NCBI GenBank assembly: GCA_910585555.1
Contig: CAJUFU010000008.1
Location: 34,145-69,031, forward strand
Direction: 5' to 3'
Origin: an uncultured Lachnospiraceae bacterium
Lineage (GTDB): Bacteria > Bacillota > Clostridia > Lachnospirales > Lachnospiraceae
Length of the DNA stretch: 34,887 bases
The notes beneath the pieces were generated by a model. It was not told where the DNA came from and searched no databases. It was given only the letters and a program-made list of their open reading frames with translations. Both the position numbers and the translations under genes were made by a program. This document shows positions 1 to 8,571 of this stretch, one piece after another. The first letter of the stretch is position 1; every line of letters begins with the position of its first letter.

Positions 1-640
1 GCAGATCATATTTTTTCGTGGTCAGACAGACAAATTTCATCATGATCATGGGGCCGATTGCCACACACACATCGTATTGCTTTCCTTCCTGTCCGATCAA
101 ATCTTCAATCACTTTGGTCACCATACCGCTTCGGCCGTAAGAACCGTCGTCTGTGGTGATATAGAGATTTCCGGCTACAGCCTTCATCTCTTCTTCCATA
201 ATCAGCAGGTCTTTGGTCTTCGCGCCAACGATCACGTCCGCAGCAATCCCTCTCTCATGCAGCCATTTTACCTGGGGATATACGGGCGCCGTGCCAAGTC
301 CGCCTGCCACAAAAAGAATCTTTTTATTTTTTAAATGTTCTAACGCTTCATTCACAAACTCAGAAGCACAGCCAAGAGGTCCCACGAAATCATGGAAACT
401 GTCACCCGCCCGCAGCTGTTTCATCATCTCTGTGGCAGCGCCCACTACCTGAAAGACTATGGTGATTGTTCCTTTATCCTTGTCGTAATCACAGATTGTC
501 AATGGAATACGCTCTCCGTCCTCATCCATTCTGACGATCACAAACTGTCCTGGCTGACAGGACTTTGCCACACGGGGCGCTTCCACGTCCATGAGGTAAA
601 TATTGGACGCAAGTTCTTCCGCTTTTATGATTTTATACAT
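1..640 (-). CDS. nfnA: NfnA-like FAD/NAD-binding subunit (NADH-dependent NADP:ferredoxin oxidoreductase small subunit), 3' truncated
   Basis: Translating the minus strand from the ATG at 638-640 gives about 213 residues that run off the window edge, so the C-terminal part, where the family's 2Fe-2S cysteines lie, is missing. The start is MYKIIKAEEL, followed by an FAD-binding stretch (QPGQFVIVR, then ERIPLTICDYD at about residues 43-53) and an NAD-binding glycine stretch (LFVAGGLGTAPVYPQ). This is the sulfide/dihydroorotate dehydrogenase-like family. In NfnAB the small subunit binds FAD and NAD(H) and pairs with a large glutamate-synthase-like subunit to bifurcate electrons between NADPH, NAD and ferredoxin in the cytoplasm. 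An AGGGAGG ribosome site lies 9-10 bases before the ATG, and a good promoter sits at 698-726. The partner nfnB would be expected just beyond position 1. PyrK is the main alternative; the RIPLTI-type flavin motif favours NfnA. Confidence 0.8.
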   Translation of the reverse strand, partial: MYKIIKAEELASNIYLMDVEAPRVAKSCQPGQFVIVRMDEDGERIPLTICDYDKDKGTITIVFQVVGAATEMMKQLRAGDSFHDFVGPLGCASEFVNEALEHLKNKKILFVAGGLGTAPVYPQVKWLHERGIAADVIVGAKTKDLLIMEEEMKAVAGNLYITTDDGSYGRSGMVTKVIEDLIGQEGKQYDVCVAIGPMIMMKFVCLTTKKYDL

Positions 641-697
641 CTTATCATTATCCTCCCTGCTTCGTTGAAAATCCCTTTCTTATCTTGTCCGTAGACT

Positions 698-726
698 ATC
701 ATATAGGAACTTTCGACCTTTTGCAA
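698..726 (-). promoter_or_regulatory. sigma-A-type promoter for nfnA
   Basis: On the minus strand TTGCAA (721-726) and TATGAT (698-703) are separated by exactly 17 bases. The predicted transcript start is near 691, giving a leader of about 50 bases before the nfnA ATG at 640. The promoter lies just after the stop of the upstream gene (732), so nfnA can be transcribed separately. Confidence 0.75.
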
Positions 727-731
727 TAGTT

Positions 732-2177
732 TTATATTGGATTCGCCACAAAGTTTCCTTTTGTGTCATAACTAAGCTGCGCCGCTTCACCCGTGTAAAC
801 CTGCACCAAAAACACTTTGTCTGTACGGCTCAAAATCCCGGTGCCGTCATCATAATACTCATAAACCGTATAATAATCTTCGCCGCCTACTAGAAGCACA
901 GAACTGAACTGGTAACTCAGGGTGCCGGTCTGGCGCTTATTATGTCCTTCCACATCTTCCAGGTACTCTGTCTCTACCAGTCTCGTCACCAGATTGATTA
1001 CGGCCTGATTCGTATTGACAGCGCCCCGCAGTCTTAACGTATATGTACGCAGGGTTACATCGCTGGAAATACCTTCCTCACTGATATTGACAAACTTAAA
1101 GAGTGTGGTTCCAAGGGGCATGGGAATGGGGCCCGTATAGGGCACACTGTCCGCCGTTGGCTCTGATTCATCCGTTGTATAATAAATTTTGCAGCCTTCC
1201 GTCTCCTCCACTGCAATCATCATGGCATGGGAATACTCTCCGCTGTATAACTCTACTTCCGGAGCATTCGGTACAGCAAGATTGATCGTATAGTTCTTGG
1301 TGACCACCTCACTCTCGATACCATAGTCATTCACAAAAAAGGCACTGACGGTATATTCCCCGGTTTCCAAAAAAATGGGAGCCGTATATATCTGACTGTT
1401 CTTATCCGGTTTTGACCCATCTATGGTATAGTAAATCGTGCCTGAGGTGTTGGAACTTAATTTTAACGGTATCACCTCCGCATAACTGCCCTCCACATAA
1501 CTAAACTCCGGCTCCATGGCCAGATACCCCTGGAATATGGTCACAATCCGCTCATCCGGACAGCTGCGCAAAAGCTCGTTAATCTTGTCGTAGGCCCCCA
1601 TGTTGGCATAGATGGTAACCGTCTTGTCATAGGCTTCCTCCACCTCCTCATAGGTATAACTTCCCTCTCCGATAATGCGCATTAAGGCAGAAAGCGCCGC
1701 CTCATTATCCTCCTGCAGATAATAATAATCCGCCTCCAGAAACAGAAGTTCGGCCACCTCCGGATACTGGGCATAGGCTGTCTCCAGACAGGCAATCGCC
1801 TCCCCGTAAGCGCCCCGCTCCGCATAAGATCTGGCTTTTTCAATCTGAAATTCTACCGTTTGCACATGATAAGAATACAGCCCGTAGGAAATCAGCGCCA
1901 CCAAAAACAATAAGATAAGGCTCAAGATCACCCATATTTTCTTATTACCGGTTCCCGCCTCAGCTGTCCCTTTTGGCAGTGTATCCTCTCCCCTGTCTTC
2001 TTCCGGCATTTCTTCTGTGTCTTCTCCCTCCTGCATGGATGCCAGGGTAGACAGGGTCTCTGTTATGCTGTTTTCTATCTCAGGTTCAAAATCCGGAACA
2101 ATCCGAATCTCTTCTCCGCACTTCTCGCAGATCAGATAACCTTCTTTCAATTCATTTCCGCAATGGGGGCACTTCAT
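732..2177 (-). CDS. Membrane-anchored zinc-ribbon / TPR / chitobiase C-terminal-domain protein
   Basis: A 481-residue protein of unknown function. It begins with a zinc ribbon (C3-x2-C6 and C17-x2-C20), then an acidic linker, then one membrane segment at about residues 81-101. After that come TPR-like helices (about 105-225; AYAERGAYGEAIACLE and similar), and two chitobiase/beta-hexosaminidase C-terminal (CHB_HEX_C-type, Ig-like) repeats at about 230-300 and 305-380, each with the hallmark IYYT(I/T)D.S.P. A final alpha/beta region of about 90 residues is not recognised. The topology should be N-terminus inside and repeats outside. The gene is 32 bases after folD and probably closes the ftsK-fhs-folD transcription unit, though nothing in its domains links it to folate. 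Similar architectures are frequent and uncharacterised in Lachnospiraceae. An AGAGGGA ribosome site lies about 10 bases before the ATG. Confidence 0.8.
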   Translation of the reverse strand: MKCPHCGNELKEGYLICEKCGEEIRIVPDFEPEIENSITETLSTLASMQEGEDTEEMPEEDRGEDTLPKGTAEAGTGNKKIWVILSLILLFLVALISYGLYSYHVQTVEFQIEKARSYAERGAYGEAIACLETAYAQYPEVAELLFLEADYYYLQEDNEAALSALMRIIGEGSYTYEEVEEAYDKTVTIYANMGAYDKINELLRSCPDERIVTIFQGYLAMEPEFSYVEGSYAEVIPLKLSSNTSGTIYYTIDGSKPDKNSQIYTAPIFLETGEYTVSAFFVNDYGIESEVVTKNYTINLAVPNAPEVELYSGEYSHAMMIAVEETEGCKIYYTTDESEPTADSVPYTGPIPMPLGTTLFKFVNISEEGISSDVTLRTYTLRLRGAVNTNQAVINLVTRLVETEYLEDVEGHNKRQTGTLSYQFSSVLLVGGEDYYTVYEYYDDGTGILSRTDKVFLVQVYTGEAAQLSYDTKGNFVANPI

Positions 2178-2209
2178 AGGCCGTTCCCTCTTTCTACTTT
2201 AGCTGGTCA

Positions 2210-3052
2210 TCACTGCAGCTCTACCGACCGGACACAATTATACATAAGCATAGCAATCGTCATGGGGCCCACACCACCGGGAACAGGCGTAATCGCGCTG
2301 CAAACCGGCAGCACATCCTCATAATCCACATCGCCGCACAACTTATGATTCTCGTTGCGGTGAATCCCCACATCAATCACCACTGCGCCATCTTTCACAT
2401 ATTCTTTTGTAATCATTTTGGGCTTTCCAACCGCCACAACCAAAATATCCGCACGCCGTGTAACCTCTTTTAAATCACGGGTCCTTGAATGGGTCACCGT
2501 CACTGTGCCGTTTTCCCTAAGAAGCAGGATAGCCATGGGTTTGCCTACAATATTACTCCTGCCGATGACCACACATTCTTTTCCGGCAATCTCGATACCG
2601 GACCGTTTCAGAAGTTCAATGATTCCCGCCGGTGTGCAGGACACAACCCCCGGCTGTCCGATACAGAGCGCACCCACACTCTGGGGATGGAAACCGTCCA
2701 CATCCTTCTTGGGATCGATCGCACGTATCACGGCGTCCTCATCAATATGTCCCGGAAGAGGCAGTTGTACCAGTATACCGTTTACCTCCGGTTTCCCATT
2801 TAATTCATCAATCAAGGACAAAAGCTCTTCTTGAGAAGTCTCTTCCGGCAGTTCATAAGAAAGGGATTCTATACCCACATAGGCACATGCCTTTTTCTTG
2901 TTGCCCACATATACGCTGGATGCCGGGTCCGCGCCCACCTGGATAACCGCAAGGCAGACCATGGTGCCTTGTGCTTTTAATGCAGCGACTTTTTCTTTTA
3001 CCTCATCCTTTATCTGCGCAGATATCTGTTTTCCGTCAATGATCTGTGGCAT
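2210..3052 (-). CDS. folD: Bifunctional methylenetetrahydrofolate dehydrogenase / methenyltetrahydrofolate cyclohydrolase
   Basis: 280 residues, the usual FolD length. It interconverts 5,10-methylene-, 5,10-methenyl- and 10-formyl-tetrahydrofolate in the cytoplasm using NADP. Visible signatures are the catalytic YVGNKKKAC segment with Tyr48 and Lys52, the substrate motif GILVQLPLPGHI, the KDVDGFHP segment, the dinucleotide-binding VIGRSNIVGKP, and the C-terminal TPVPGGVGPMT. It lies 55 bases downstream of fhs, the enzyme that supplies its 10-formyl substrate, so the two form one C1-folate unit. The pair is found both in acetogenic Clostridia and in ordinary purine/serine metabolism, so it does not by itself show acetogenesis. 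Confidence 0.96.
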   Translation of the reverse strand: MPQIIDGKQISAQIKDEVKEKVAALKAQGTMVCLAVIQVGADPASSVYVGNKKKACAYVGIESLSYELPEETSQEELLSLIDELNGKPEVNGILVQLPLPGHIDEDAVIRAIDPKKDVDGFHPQSVGALCIGQPGVVSCTPAGIIELLKRSGIEIAGKECVVIGRSNIVGKPMAILLLRENGTVTVTHSRTRDLKEVTRRADILVVAVGKPKMITKEYVKDGAVVIDVGIHRNENHKLCGDVDYEDVLPVCSAITPVPGGVGPMTIAMLMYNCVRSVELQ

Positions 3053-3107
3053 AATATTGTCAATCTCCCTTCTATTTCAACCAAAACATATTAACGTGAC
3101 AACTTGG

Positions 3108-4778
3108 TTAGAACAACCCTGTTATTTTACCGTCCTCATTCACATCAATCTTATAAGCGGCAGGCTGTTTGGGAAGACCCGGCATGGTCATTACATCCCC
3201 TGTCAGCACCACCACAAATCCGGCGCCTGCAGACACATACACTTCCCGCACCCGCATCTCAAATCCTACCGGCCTGCCTAACAGGCTGGAATCATCAGAA
3301 AGAGAATATTGTGTCTTGGCCATACATACAGGCAGATGGCCAAAGCCCATTTTACTTAATCTTTCAAGCTGCTTTTTGGCTGCGGGCGCATAGGATACAC
3401 TGCCGGCGCCATAAATCTGCGCCGCCACTGTCTCAATCTTCTCCATAAGCGGCATGGCATCTTCATACAGAGGTTTAAAATGGCTCTCTTTGTGTTCCAG
3501 CGTATACAGTACTTTTTCGGCCAGTTCTATACCGCCCTCTCCGCCCTGTTCCCAGACCTTTGCCAGGGCGAATTCACAGTTTCTGTCCTCGCAAAACTTC
3601 TTCACATAAGCAATCTCCGCCTCTGTATCCGATACAAAAGCGTTTAAAGCCACCACCACCGGCACGCCGTATTGGTGTAAATTCTCGATATGTTTCTCCA
3701 GGTTCACGATACCGTCCTGTAATGCCTTTACATTCTCTGTGGAAAGATTTTCCTTTGCAATACCACCGTTGTATTTCAGCGCCCGGATTGTGGCCACTAA
3801 CACCACGGCATCGGGCTTAAGTCCCGCCATCCGGCACTTGATGTCAAAGAATTTCTCCGCCCCTAAATCCGCACCGAATCCGGCTTCCGTAATCACATAA
3901 TCCGCCATCTTCAGGGCAGTCTTCGTTGCTCTTACGGAATTACAGCCATGGGCAATATTGGCAAAAGGACCGCCGTGCACCAAAGCCGGCGTGTGCTCTA
4001 ACGTCTGAATCAGGTTGGGCTTCATAGCATCCTTTAAAAGAGCCGCCATGGCCCCCACGGCCTGTAAATCGCCCGCTGTCACCGGTTCTCCCTGGAAATT
4101 ATAGGCAACGATAATCTTTCCCAATCGTTCTTTCAAATCTTTGATATCTGCAGCAAGACAAAGTATGGCCATAATCTCCGAAGCTACCGTAATCACAAAA
4201 TGGTCTTCCCGCACCATGCCGTCCATCTTACTGCCAAGTCCCACCACGATATTTCTAAGGGCTCTGTCGTTCATATCCAGACAGCGTTTCCACACAATCT
4301 GCCTGGGATCTATCCCCAGCGTATTGCCCTGCTGGATATGATTGTCCAAAAGTGCCGCCAGCAGATTATTGGCGGAAGTGATGGCATGAAAATCTCCTGT
4401 AAAATGAAGGTTCAAATCCTCCATGGGCACCACCTGGGCATAACCGCCGCCGGCTGCGCCTCCCTTGATGCCAAAACAAGGCCCTAAAGAGGGCTCTCTT
4501 AAGGCGATCACCGCCTTCTTGTTCAGCCTGCCGAAAGCCTGCCCAAGCCCCACGGTAATGGTAGTCTTGCCCTCACCGGCAGGGGTTGGATTGATGGCCG
4601 TCACCAAAATCAATCTGCCGTCCGGCTTTTCGTTTACGCTGTCTATGTATGCATCCGAAATCTTTGCCTTATATTTCCCATACAATTCCAGATCGTCCGC
4701 CCCAATGCCGATACGTTCTGCCACATCGACGATGGGAATAAGTACAGCCTCCTGTGCAATCTCTATATCTGTCTTCAA
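3108..4778 (-). CDS. fhs: Formate-tetrahydrofolate ligase, TTG start
   Basis: 556 residues, normal for the family. It joins formate to tetrahydrofolate with ATP to give 10-formyl-THF, the entry to the methyl branch of C1 metabolism. The ATP-binding P-loop TPAGEGKTT is at residues 65-73, and REPSLGPCFGIKGGAAGGG and DFHAITSANNLL follow. The start is a TTG at 4776-4778: the frame has no nearby upstream ATG, the N-terminus KTDIEIAQEA is the family's conserved beginning, and an AAAGGCGG ribosome site lies about 8 bases upstream. It is 82 bases after ftsK with no evident promoter or terminator between them, so read-through from ftsK is likely. Confidence 0.96.
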   Translation of the reverse strand: MKTDIEIAQEAVLIPIVDVAERIGIGADDLELYGKYKAKISDAYIDSVNEKPDGRLILVTAINPTPAGEGKTTITVGLGQAFGRLNKKAVIALREPSLGPCFGIKGGAAGGGYAQVVPMEDLNLHFTGDFHAITSANNLLAALLDNHIQQGNTLGIDPRQIVWKRCLDMNDRALRNIVVGLGSKMDGMVREDHFVITVASEIMAILCLAADIKDLKERLGKIIVAYNFQGEPVTAGDLQAVGAMAALLKDAMKPNLIQTLEHTPALVHGGPFANIAHGCNSVRATKTALKMADYVITEAGFGADLGAEKFFDIKCRMAGLKPDAVVLVATIRALKYNGGIAKENLSTENVKALQDGIVNLEKHIENLHQYGVPVVVALNAFVSDTEAEIAYVKKFCEDRNCEFALAKVWEQGGEGGIELAEKVLYTLEHKESHFKPLYEDAMPLMEKIETVAAQIYGAGSVSYAPAAKKQLERLSKMGFGHLPVCMAKTQYSLSDDSSLLGRPVGFEMRVREVYVSAGAGFVVVLTGDVMTMPGLPKQPAAYKIDVNEDGKITGLF

Positions 4779-4860
4779 TGCCGCATCCGCCTTTCTGTTT
4801 TCTGTCCCCTAGGTGGGGGAAATTTGTTCTGTGGGCATCAAGGCCCCGTTCACATGCCTG

Positions 4861-7587
4861 TCAATCGCCTGTCAATTGTTCGAATTCTTCCGCGCTCATG
4901 AGAACTTTGCGGGGTTTCGTACCTTCTTCTTCCCCCACGACGCCTGCTTCACACAGCTGATCCATAATCCTTGCCGCTCTGTTAAAGCCAATTTTAAACA
5001 TACGCTGTAACATGCCGATGGAAGCTTTGTCTTTCTCAATGATAAACCGTCCCGCTTCTTTGAAGTACTCATCATACGCACTGCCGCCGTCAGTACTGCC
5101 TGCCCCGCCGGGCGCACCACTCTCGCTGCCTATGCTCTGAATCTGCTCCTCAATATCTGCACTGTAGTTTTCTCCCTGCATCTGATTCTTTAAGAAATCC
5201 ACCACGTCAGACACTTCTTTGTCTGATACAAAAGCGCCCTGCACTCTGGCCGGTTTAGGATATCCCTGGGGATAGAACAGCATATCCCCTTTGCCAAGCA
5301 GCTTCTCTGCTCCCACCATATCCAAAATGGTGCGGGAATCCACGCCGCTGGAAACCGCAAAAGCCACCCGGCTTGGCATATTGGCCTTAATCAGACCTGT
5401 AATGACATCCACCGAAGGTCTCTGCGTGGCAATGATCAGATGAATCCCGCAGGCTCTTGCAAGCTGTGCCAGACGACAGATGGATTCTTCCACCTCGCCG
5501 GGAGAAACCATCATCAAATCCGCAAGCTCGTCCACGATGATCAAAATCTGCGGCAGTTTCTCCGGCGCCGCCGGGTCTTTGGCTGCCTGCATACTTTCTA
5601 CTTTCTTATTATATCCCTTTAGATCACGCACATTAAAGTCCGCAAACTTTTTATAACGCTCTGTCATCTCCGCTACGCCCCAGTGCAGTGCCGCAGCCGC
5701 CTTTTTAGGATCGGTCACCACCGGAATCAGAAGGTGGGGAATCCCGTTGTAGACGCTAAGTTCCACTACCTTAGGGTCTATCATAATCAGTTTCACGTCC
5801 TCTGGTTTCGCTTTATACAATATGCCCATGATAATCGTATTGATGCAGACTGACTTTCCGGAGCCTGTGGCACCGGCAATCAGCATGTGGGGCATTTTCG
5901 CAATATCGGCTACCACTGTCTGCCCGCCGATGTCTTTTCCCACTGCAAAGGCAAGATTGGATGGGAACTGTTTAAACTCTTTGGATTCCACCAAATCTCT
6001 GAACGCAACTGCCATATTCTCTTTATTAGGCACCTCGATACCCACTGCCGCCTTGCCGGGAATGGGTGCCTCAATCCGGATATCCGTAGCCGCCAGATTC
6101 AGTTTGATATCATCTGCCAATCCTACAATCTTGCTGACCTTCACGCCTTGTTCCGGCTGCAGCTCATAGCGGGTAACGGAAGGCCCCTGACTGTAATTGG
6201 TCACCGTCACTTTCACACCGAAATTATCCAGCGTCTGTGCCAGACGCATAGCGGTCTCTTTCAGTTCTCTCTCCGCATTACTGCTGGCTTTGTTCTTGCC
6301 TTTGGCGAGCAGTTCGTAGGGTGGGAACTGATAGACTTTCTTGCCGTCATCCCTTCTTAGACCCTCTCTACCGGCAGATGGGTTGGCACCTGCCCCATTG
6401 GCCGAACTGCTCTTGACAGCCGCCGGACGCTGTCTGCCGGATGCCGGAGCCATACTGTTACCCATCTGTCTTGTGTAGGAATCCTGCGGCTTATGTGCCT
6501 GATAGTCGAAAGATTCTTCCTCATAAGACTGGGAAAGCTGCGGCTGTTCATAGAGGGGAGCCTCCTGCGCCTCCTCCTGTATATGTATCTCATCCAGTGC
6601 ATCGGATTCATGTTCTATATAATGATAGGAATAAGCATCCCTGGATGCCGTACCCATATCCTCTTGTGCGGCTGTCTCATCCTCCATCTGATTTAAAGTA
6701 ATCTCATGGATATCATCCCTGGTCTTTTCGAAATGCTGCTTCTCCCGGTCTTTGTCAAGCGCCGTATCGATCATGACCCCGGACACCTTCTTATCCATGC
6801 GCAGAAGTTTCTCATTCTCCTTCTCTTCCTTGCGCATCCTTCTTTGCTCTTCCTCTTTTGCCCGTCTTTCCTCCTGGGCTTTCCTGCGCTCCATGGCCCG
6901 CTCTTTCCGGTAAGCCGCATCTTCTACCGAGCGCTCATAAACCCGGCGCCCCTGTTTGGCCACACCCCCGATAAAAGACTTTTCCGTGACCACCACCAGG
7001 CAGATGATAGAAAGAACAAGAACCGCTAACACCGTTCCCACCAGCCCTAAGAATTTACAGGAAAAATAAGCTAACGAACCGGCTAAGATACCGCCGCCGT
7101 TATGATGTTCGCTGCACCGTTTATAGATTTCCTGAAACTGATAGCTCTCCGCAAGCGCCGGATTTGCGCTGAAAAACTCGCACACCAGACTGATTAACAG
7201 AAATAATATGATGCCTGCCGCCAGCTTTCTTCCGGCAATCCGGCTGCCTATATTGGACATGCCAAAGGCAATCATCAAAAAGATGATCACCGGCGCGATA
7301 TACGCTGTCAGGCCAAAAATTCCGAACATCACATCACTTACCATATTTCCGGCCTTGCCCACAATACCGAAGTTACATAGAAATAAGATGACGGCAAGAG
7401 CGGCGAACACAATCAACAGAATTTCATTACGGATTGCCACATCCATGGGCGGCGTCTGATTTCGTTTCGCGTGTGAAGCATTTCGCCCGGATTGTGTGCG
7501 CCGCGTATTGGTTCTCGTATTTTTTCTGCCCGCAGTATTTGCTGTTTTTCTTTTTGCAGTTGATTGTCTGCTGCCCTGCCCTGCCAT
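4861..7587 (-). CDS. ftsK: DNA translocase FtsK/SpoIIIE
   Basis: 908 residues from the chosen start. The family pumps chromosomal DNA through the division septum and, in spore formers, into the forespore. It has about four N-terminal membrane segments (roughly residues 45-210), then a long charged and Gln-rich linker. The motor domain has Walker A GATGSGKSV (about 570-580) and Walker B IIVDELADLM (about 685), and the C-terminal gamma winged helix ends the protein (KASIGMLQRMFKIGFNRAAR, then EAGVVG). The frame is open up to an ATG at 7632. I use the ATG at 7585-7587 because a GGAGG box lies 7 bases before it and because the predicted transcript start (about 7629) is inside the longer version. 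It is first in the probable unit ftsK-fhs-folD-732..2177. Confidence 0.93.
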   Translation of the reverse strand: MAGQGSRQSTAKRKTANTAGRKNTRTNTRRTQSGRNASHAKRNQTPPMDVAIRNEILLIVFAALAVILFLCNFGIVGKAGNMVSDVMFGIFGLTAYIAPVIIFLMIAFGMSNIGSRIAGRKLAAGIILFLLISLVCEFFSANPALAESYQFQEIYKRCSEHHNGGGILAGSLAYFSCKFLGLVGTVLAVLVLSIICLVVVTEKSFIGGVAKQGRRVYERSVEDAAYRKERAMERRKAQEERRAKEEEQRRMRKEEKENEKLLRMDKKVSGVMIDTALDKDREKQHFEKTRDDIHEITLNQMEDETAAQEDMGTASRDAYSYHYIEHESDALDEIHIQEEAQEAPLYEQPQLSQSYEEESFDYQAHKPQDSYTRQMGNSMAPASGRQRPAAVKSSSANGAGANPSAGREGLRRDDGKKVYQFPPYELLAKGKNKASSNAERELKETAMRLAQTLDNFGVKVTVTNYSQGPSVTRYELQPEQGVKVSKIVGLADDIKLNLAATDIRIEAPIPGKAAVGIEVPNKENMAVAFRDLVESKEFKQFPSNLAFAVGKDIGGQTVVADIAKMPHMLIAGATGSGKSVCINTIIMGILYKAKPEDVKLIMIDPKVVELSVYNGIPHLLIPVVTDPKKAAAALHWGVAEMTERYKKFADFNVRDLKGYNKKVESMQAAKDPAAPEKLPQILIIVDELADLMMVSPGEVEESICRLAQLARACGIHLIIATQRPSVDVITGLIKANMPSRVAFAVSSGVDSRTILDMVGAEKLLGKGDMLFYPQGYPKPARVQGAFVSDKEVSDVVDFLKNQMQGENYSADIEEQIQSIGSESGAPGGAGSTDGGSAYDEYFKEAGRFIIEKDKASIGMLQRMFKIGFNRAARIMDQLCEAGVVGEEEGTKPRKVLMSAEEFEQLTGD

Positions 7588-7635
7588 GACAATGCCTCCA
7601 AAAGTTCCTTTGTTTATTTCATCCTGACCCATCTT

Positions 7636-7664
7636 AGTATAGCATTTTCATTTTGTCTTGTCAT
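7636..7664 (-). promoter_or_regulatory. Promoter of ftsK, which fixes its start codon
   Basis: Minus-strand ATGACA (7659-7664), a 17-base spacer and TATACT (7636-7641) preceded by TGC, an extended -10. Transcription should begin near 7629, downstream of the first base of the outermost ATG (7632). The ATG at 7587 with its GGAGG box is therefore the usable start. The element begins four bases after the tepA stop. Confidence 0.75.
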
Positions 7665-7667
7665 CCC

Positions 7668-8435
7668 TTATTTTGTGTCCGCCTTTTTCCTGCCTACCAT
7701 ATCATGGAGCATGGCAATGGCATCACGAATTCCGCCCACTTCACAGATGATTCCTTCCTCCACTGCCTCTCTGCCTACCAGCACCGTTCCCACATCTTTG
7801 GTGAGCATTCCCGTCTCCATCATCAGTTCCTCAAGCCGCGGTTTCGCTATCTTACAATGACTGCACACAAACCCTGTGATGCGGTTTTGAATCTGTTTGA
7901 AATAATCAAAAGTCTGCTGTACACCGATTACCATACCGCTTAACCGCACCGGGTGGATGACCATAGTTCCCGTTGGCACGATATAAGAATAGTCTGTACT
8001 CACCGCAATAGGCACGCCGATAGAGTGACTGCCCCCAAGGACCAGAGAAACCGTGGGTTTACTGATGGAGGCAATCATCTCCGCGATGGCAAGGCCTGCT
8101 TCCACATCACCGCCCATGGTATTTAACAAGATTAAGACACCGTCAATATCCTGGCTGTCCTCAATGGCCGCCAGCTGAGGCAGTATATGCTCATACTTGG
8201 TGGTCTTAGAGGAGCTTCCCAAATTATCATGTCCTTCAATCTCTCCAATGATGGAAATCAGATGTATCTTATGATGTTCTTTATTCTCATCCAGGGTCAC
8301 CTGCCCTACGTTTTCAATCCGTTCGTCTTTCTGTTTCTCCTTCTCCCGCTTTTCCTCCGGATTCTTTTCTTTGTCTCTGTCATCGTTTCCTTTTCTGTGA
8401 CAATCTTTTCCCTTATTTGTATTGTGATTTCCCAT
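7668..8435 (-). CDS. tepA: ClpP-class serine protease TepA (translocation-enhancing protein family)
   Basis: 255 residues from the ATG at 8433-8435, chosen because GGAGG lies 6 bases upstream; the open frame continues to 8477 without a ribosome site. The first 45 or so residues are hydrophilic and strongly charged (Lys/Glu/Asp-rich). The rest is a ClpP-like fold: LILLNTMGGDVEAG, then GGSHSIGVPIAVS with probable nucleophile Ser138, MVIHPVRLSG with His161, and LTKDVGTVLVGREA with probable acid Asp214. TepA of Bacillus is a cytoplasmic ClpP relative linked to protein export and later renamed ClpP-like peptidase; its substrates are not well defined. A Cys-x2-Cys (CSHC, residues 191-194) sits in the helix region. 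It is adjacent to ftsK, an arrangement also seen in other Bacillota. Confidence 0.88.
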   Translation of the reverse strand: MGNHNTNKGKDCHRKGNDDRDKEKNPEEKREKEKQKDERIENVGQVTLDENKEHHKIHLISIIGEIEGHDNLGSSSKTTKYEHILPQLAAIEDSQDIDGVLILLNTMGGDVEAGLAIAEMIASISKPTVSLVLGGSHSIGVPIAVSTDYSYIVPTGTMVIHPVRLSGMVIGVQQTFDYFKQIQNRITGFVCSHCKIAKPRLEELMMETGMLTKDVGTVLVGREAVEEGIICEVGGIRDAIAMLHDMVGRKKADTK

Positions 8436-8474
8436 GCTGTACCTCCATTGATAGAATTCTGAAATTTCCTGAAT

Positions 8475-8504
8475 CAAAAAAAGAGAACCACCTAGTGATT
8501 CTCT
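8475..8504 (-). terminator. Rho-independent terminator after the membrane-protein gene
   Basis: Read on the minus strand, AGAGAA-T-CAC, loop TAG, GTG-G-TTCTCT forms a hairpin (8482-8504) followed at once by seven T residues. It lies 68 bases after the stop of the 8572-10044 gene and 40 bases before the tepA ATG. It should end the metY/membrane-protein transcript and insulate tepA. I could not locate a convincing tepA promoter. Confidence 0.85.
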
Positions 8505-8571
8505 AATAGTCTGCCTCTATTCTCTTCAAAATATACATTTTATACCGTTTCTCAAGACACGTCTGTCTGCG

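Noticed and set aside
4800..4830. Terminator between ftsK and fhs (CCCC-ACCTA-GGGG)
   Set aside because: Very short arms with no T-run on the minus strand; read-through is more likely.
5887..6360. 157-codon plus-strand open frame
   Set aside because: Opposite the conserved ftsK linker and motor start; no supporting signal.
7588..7632. Fifteen extra N-terminal residues for FtsK
   Set aside because: The predicted transcript start lies at or past that ATG and a proper GGAGG site serves the inner ATG.
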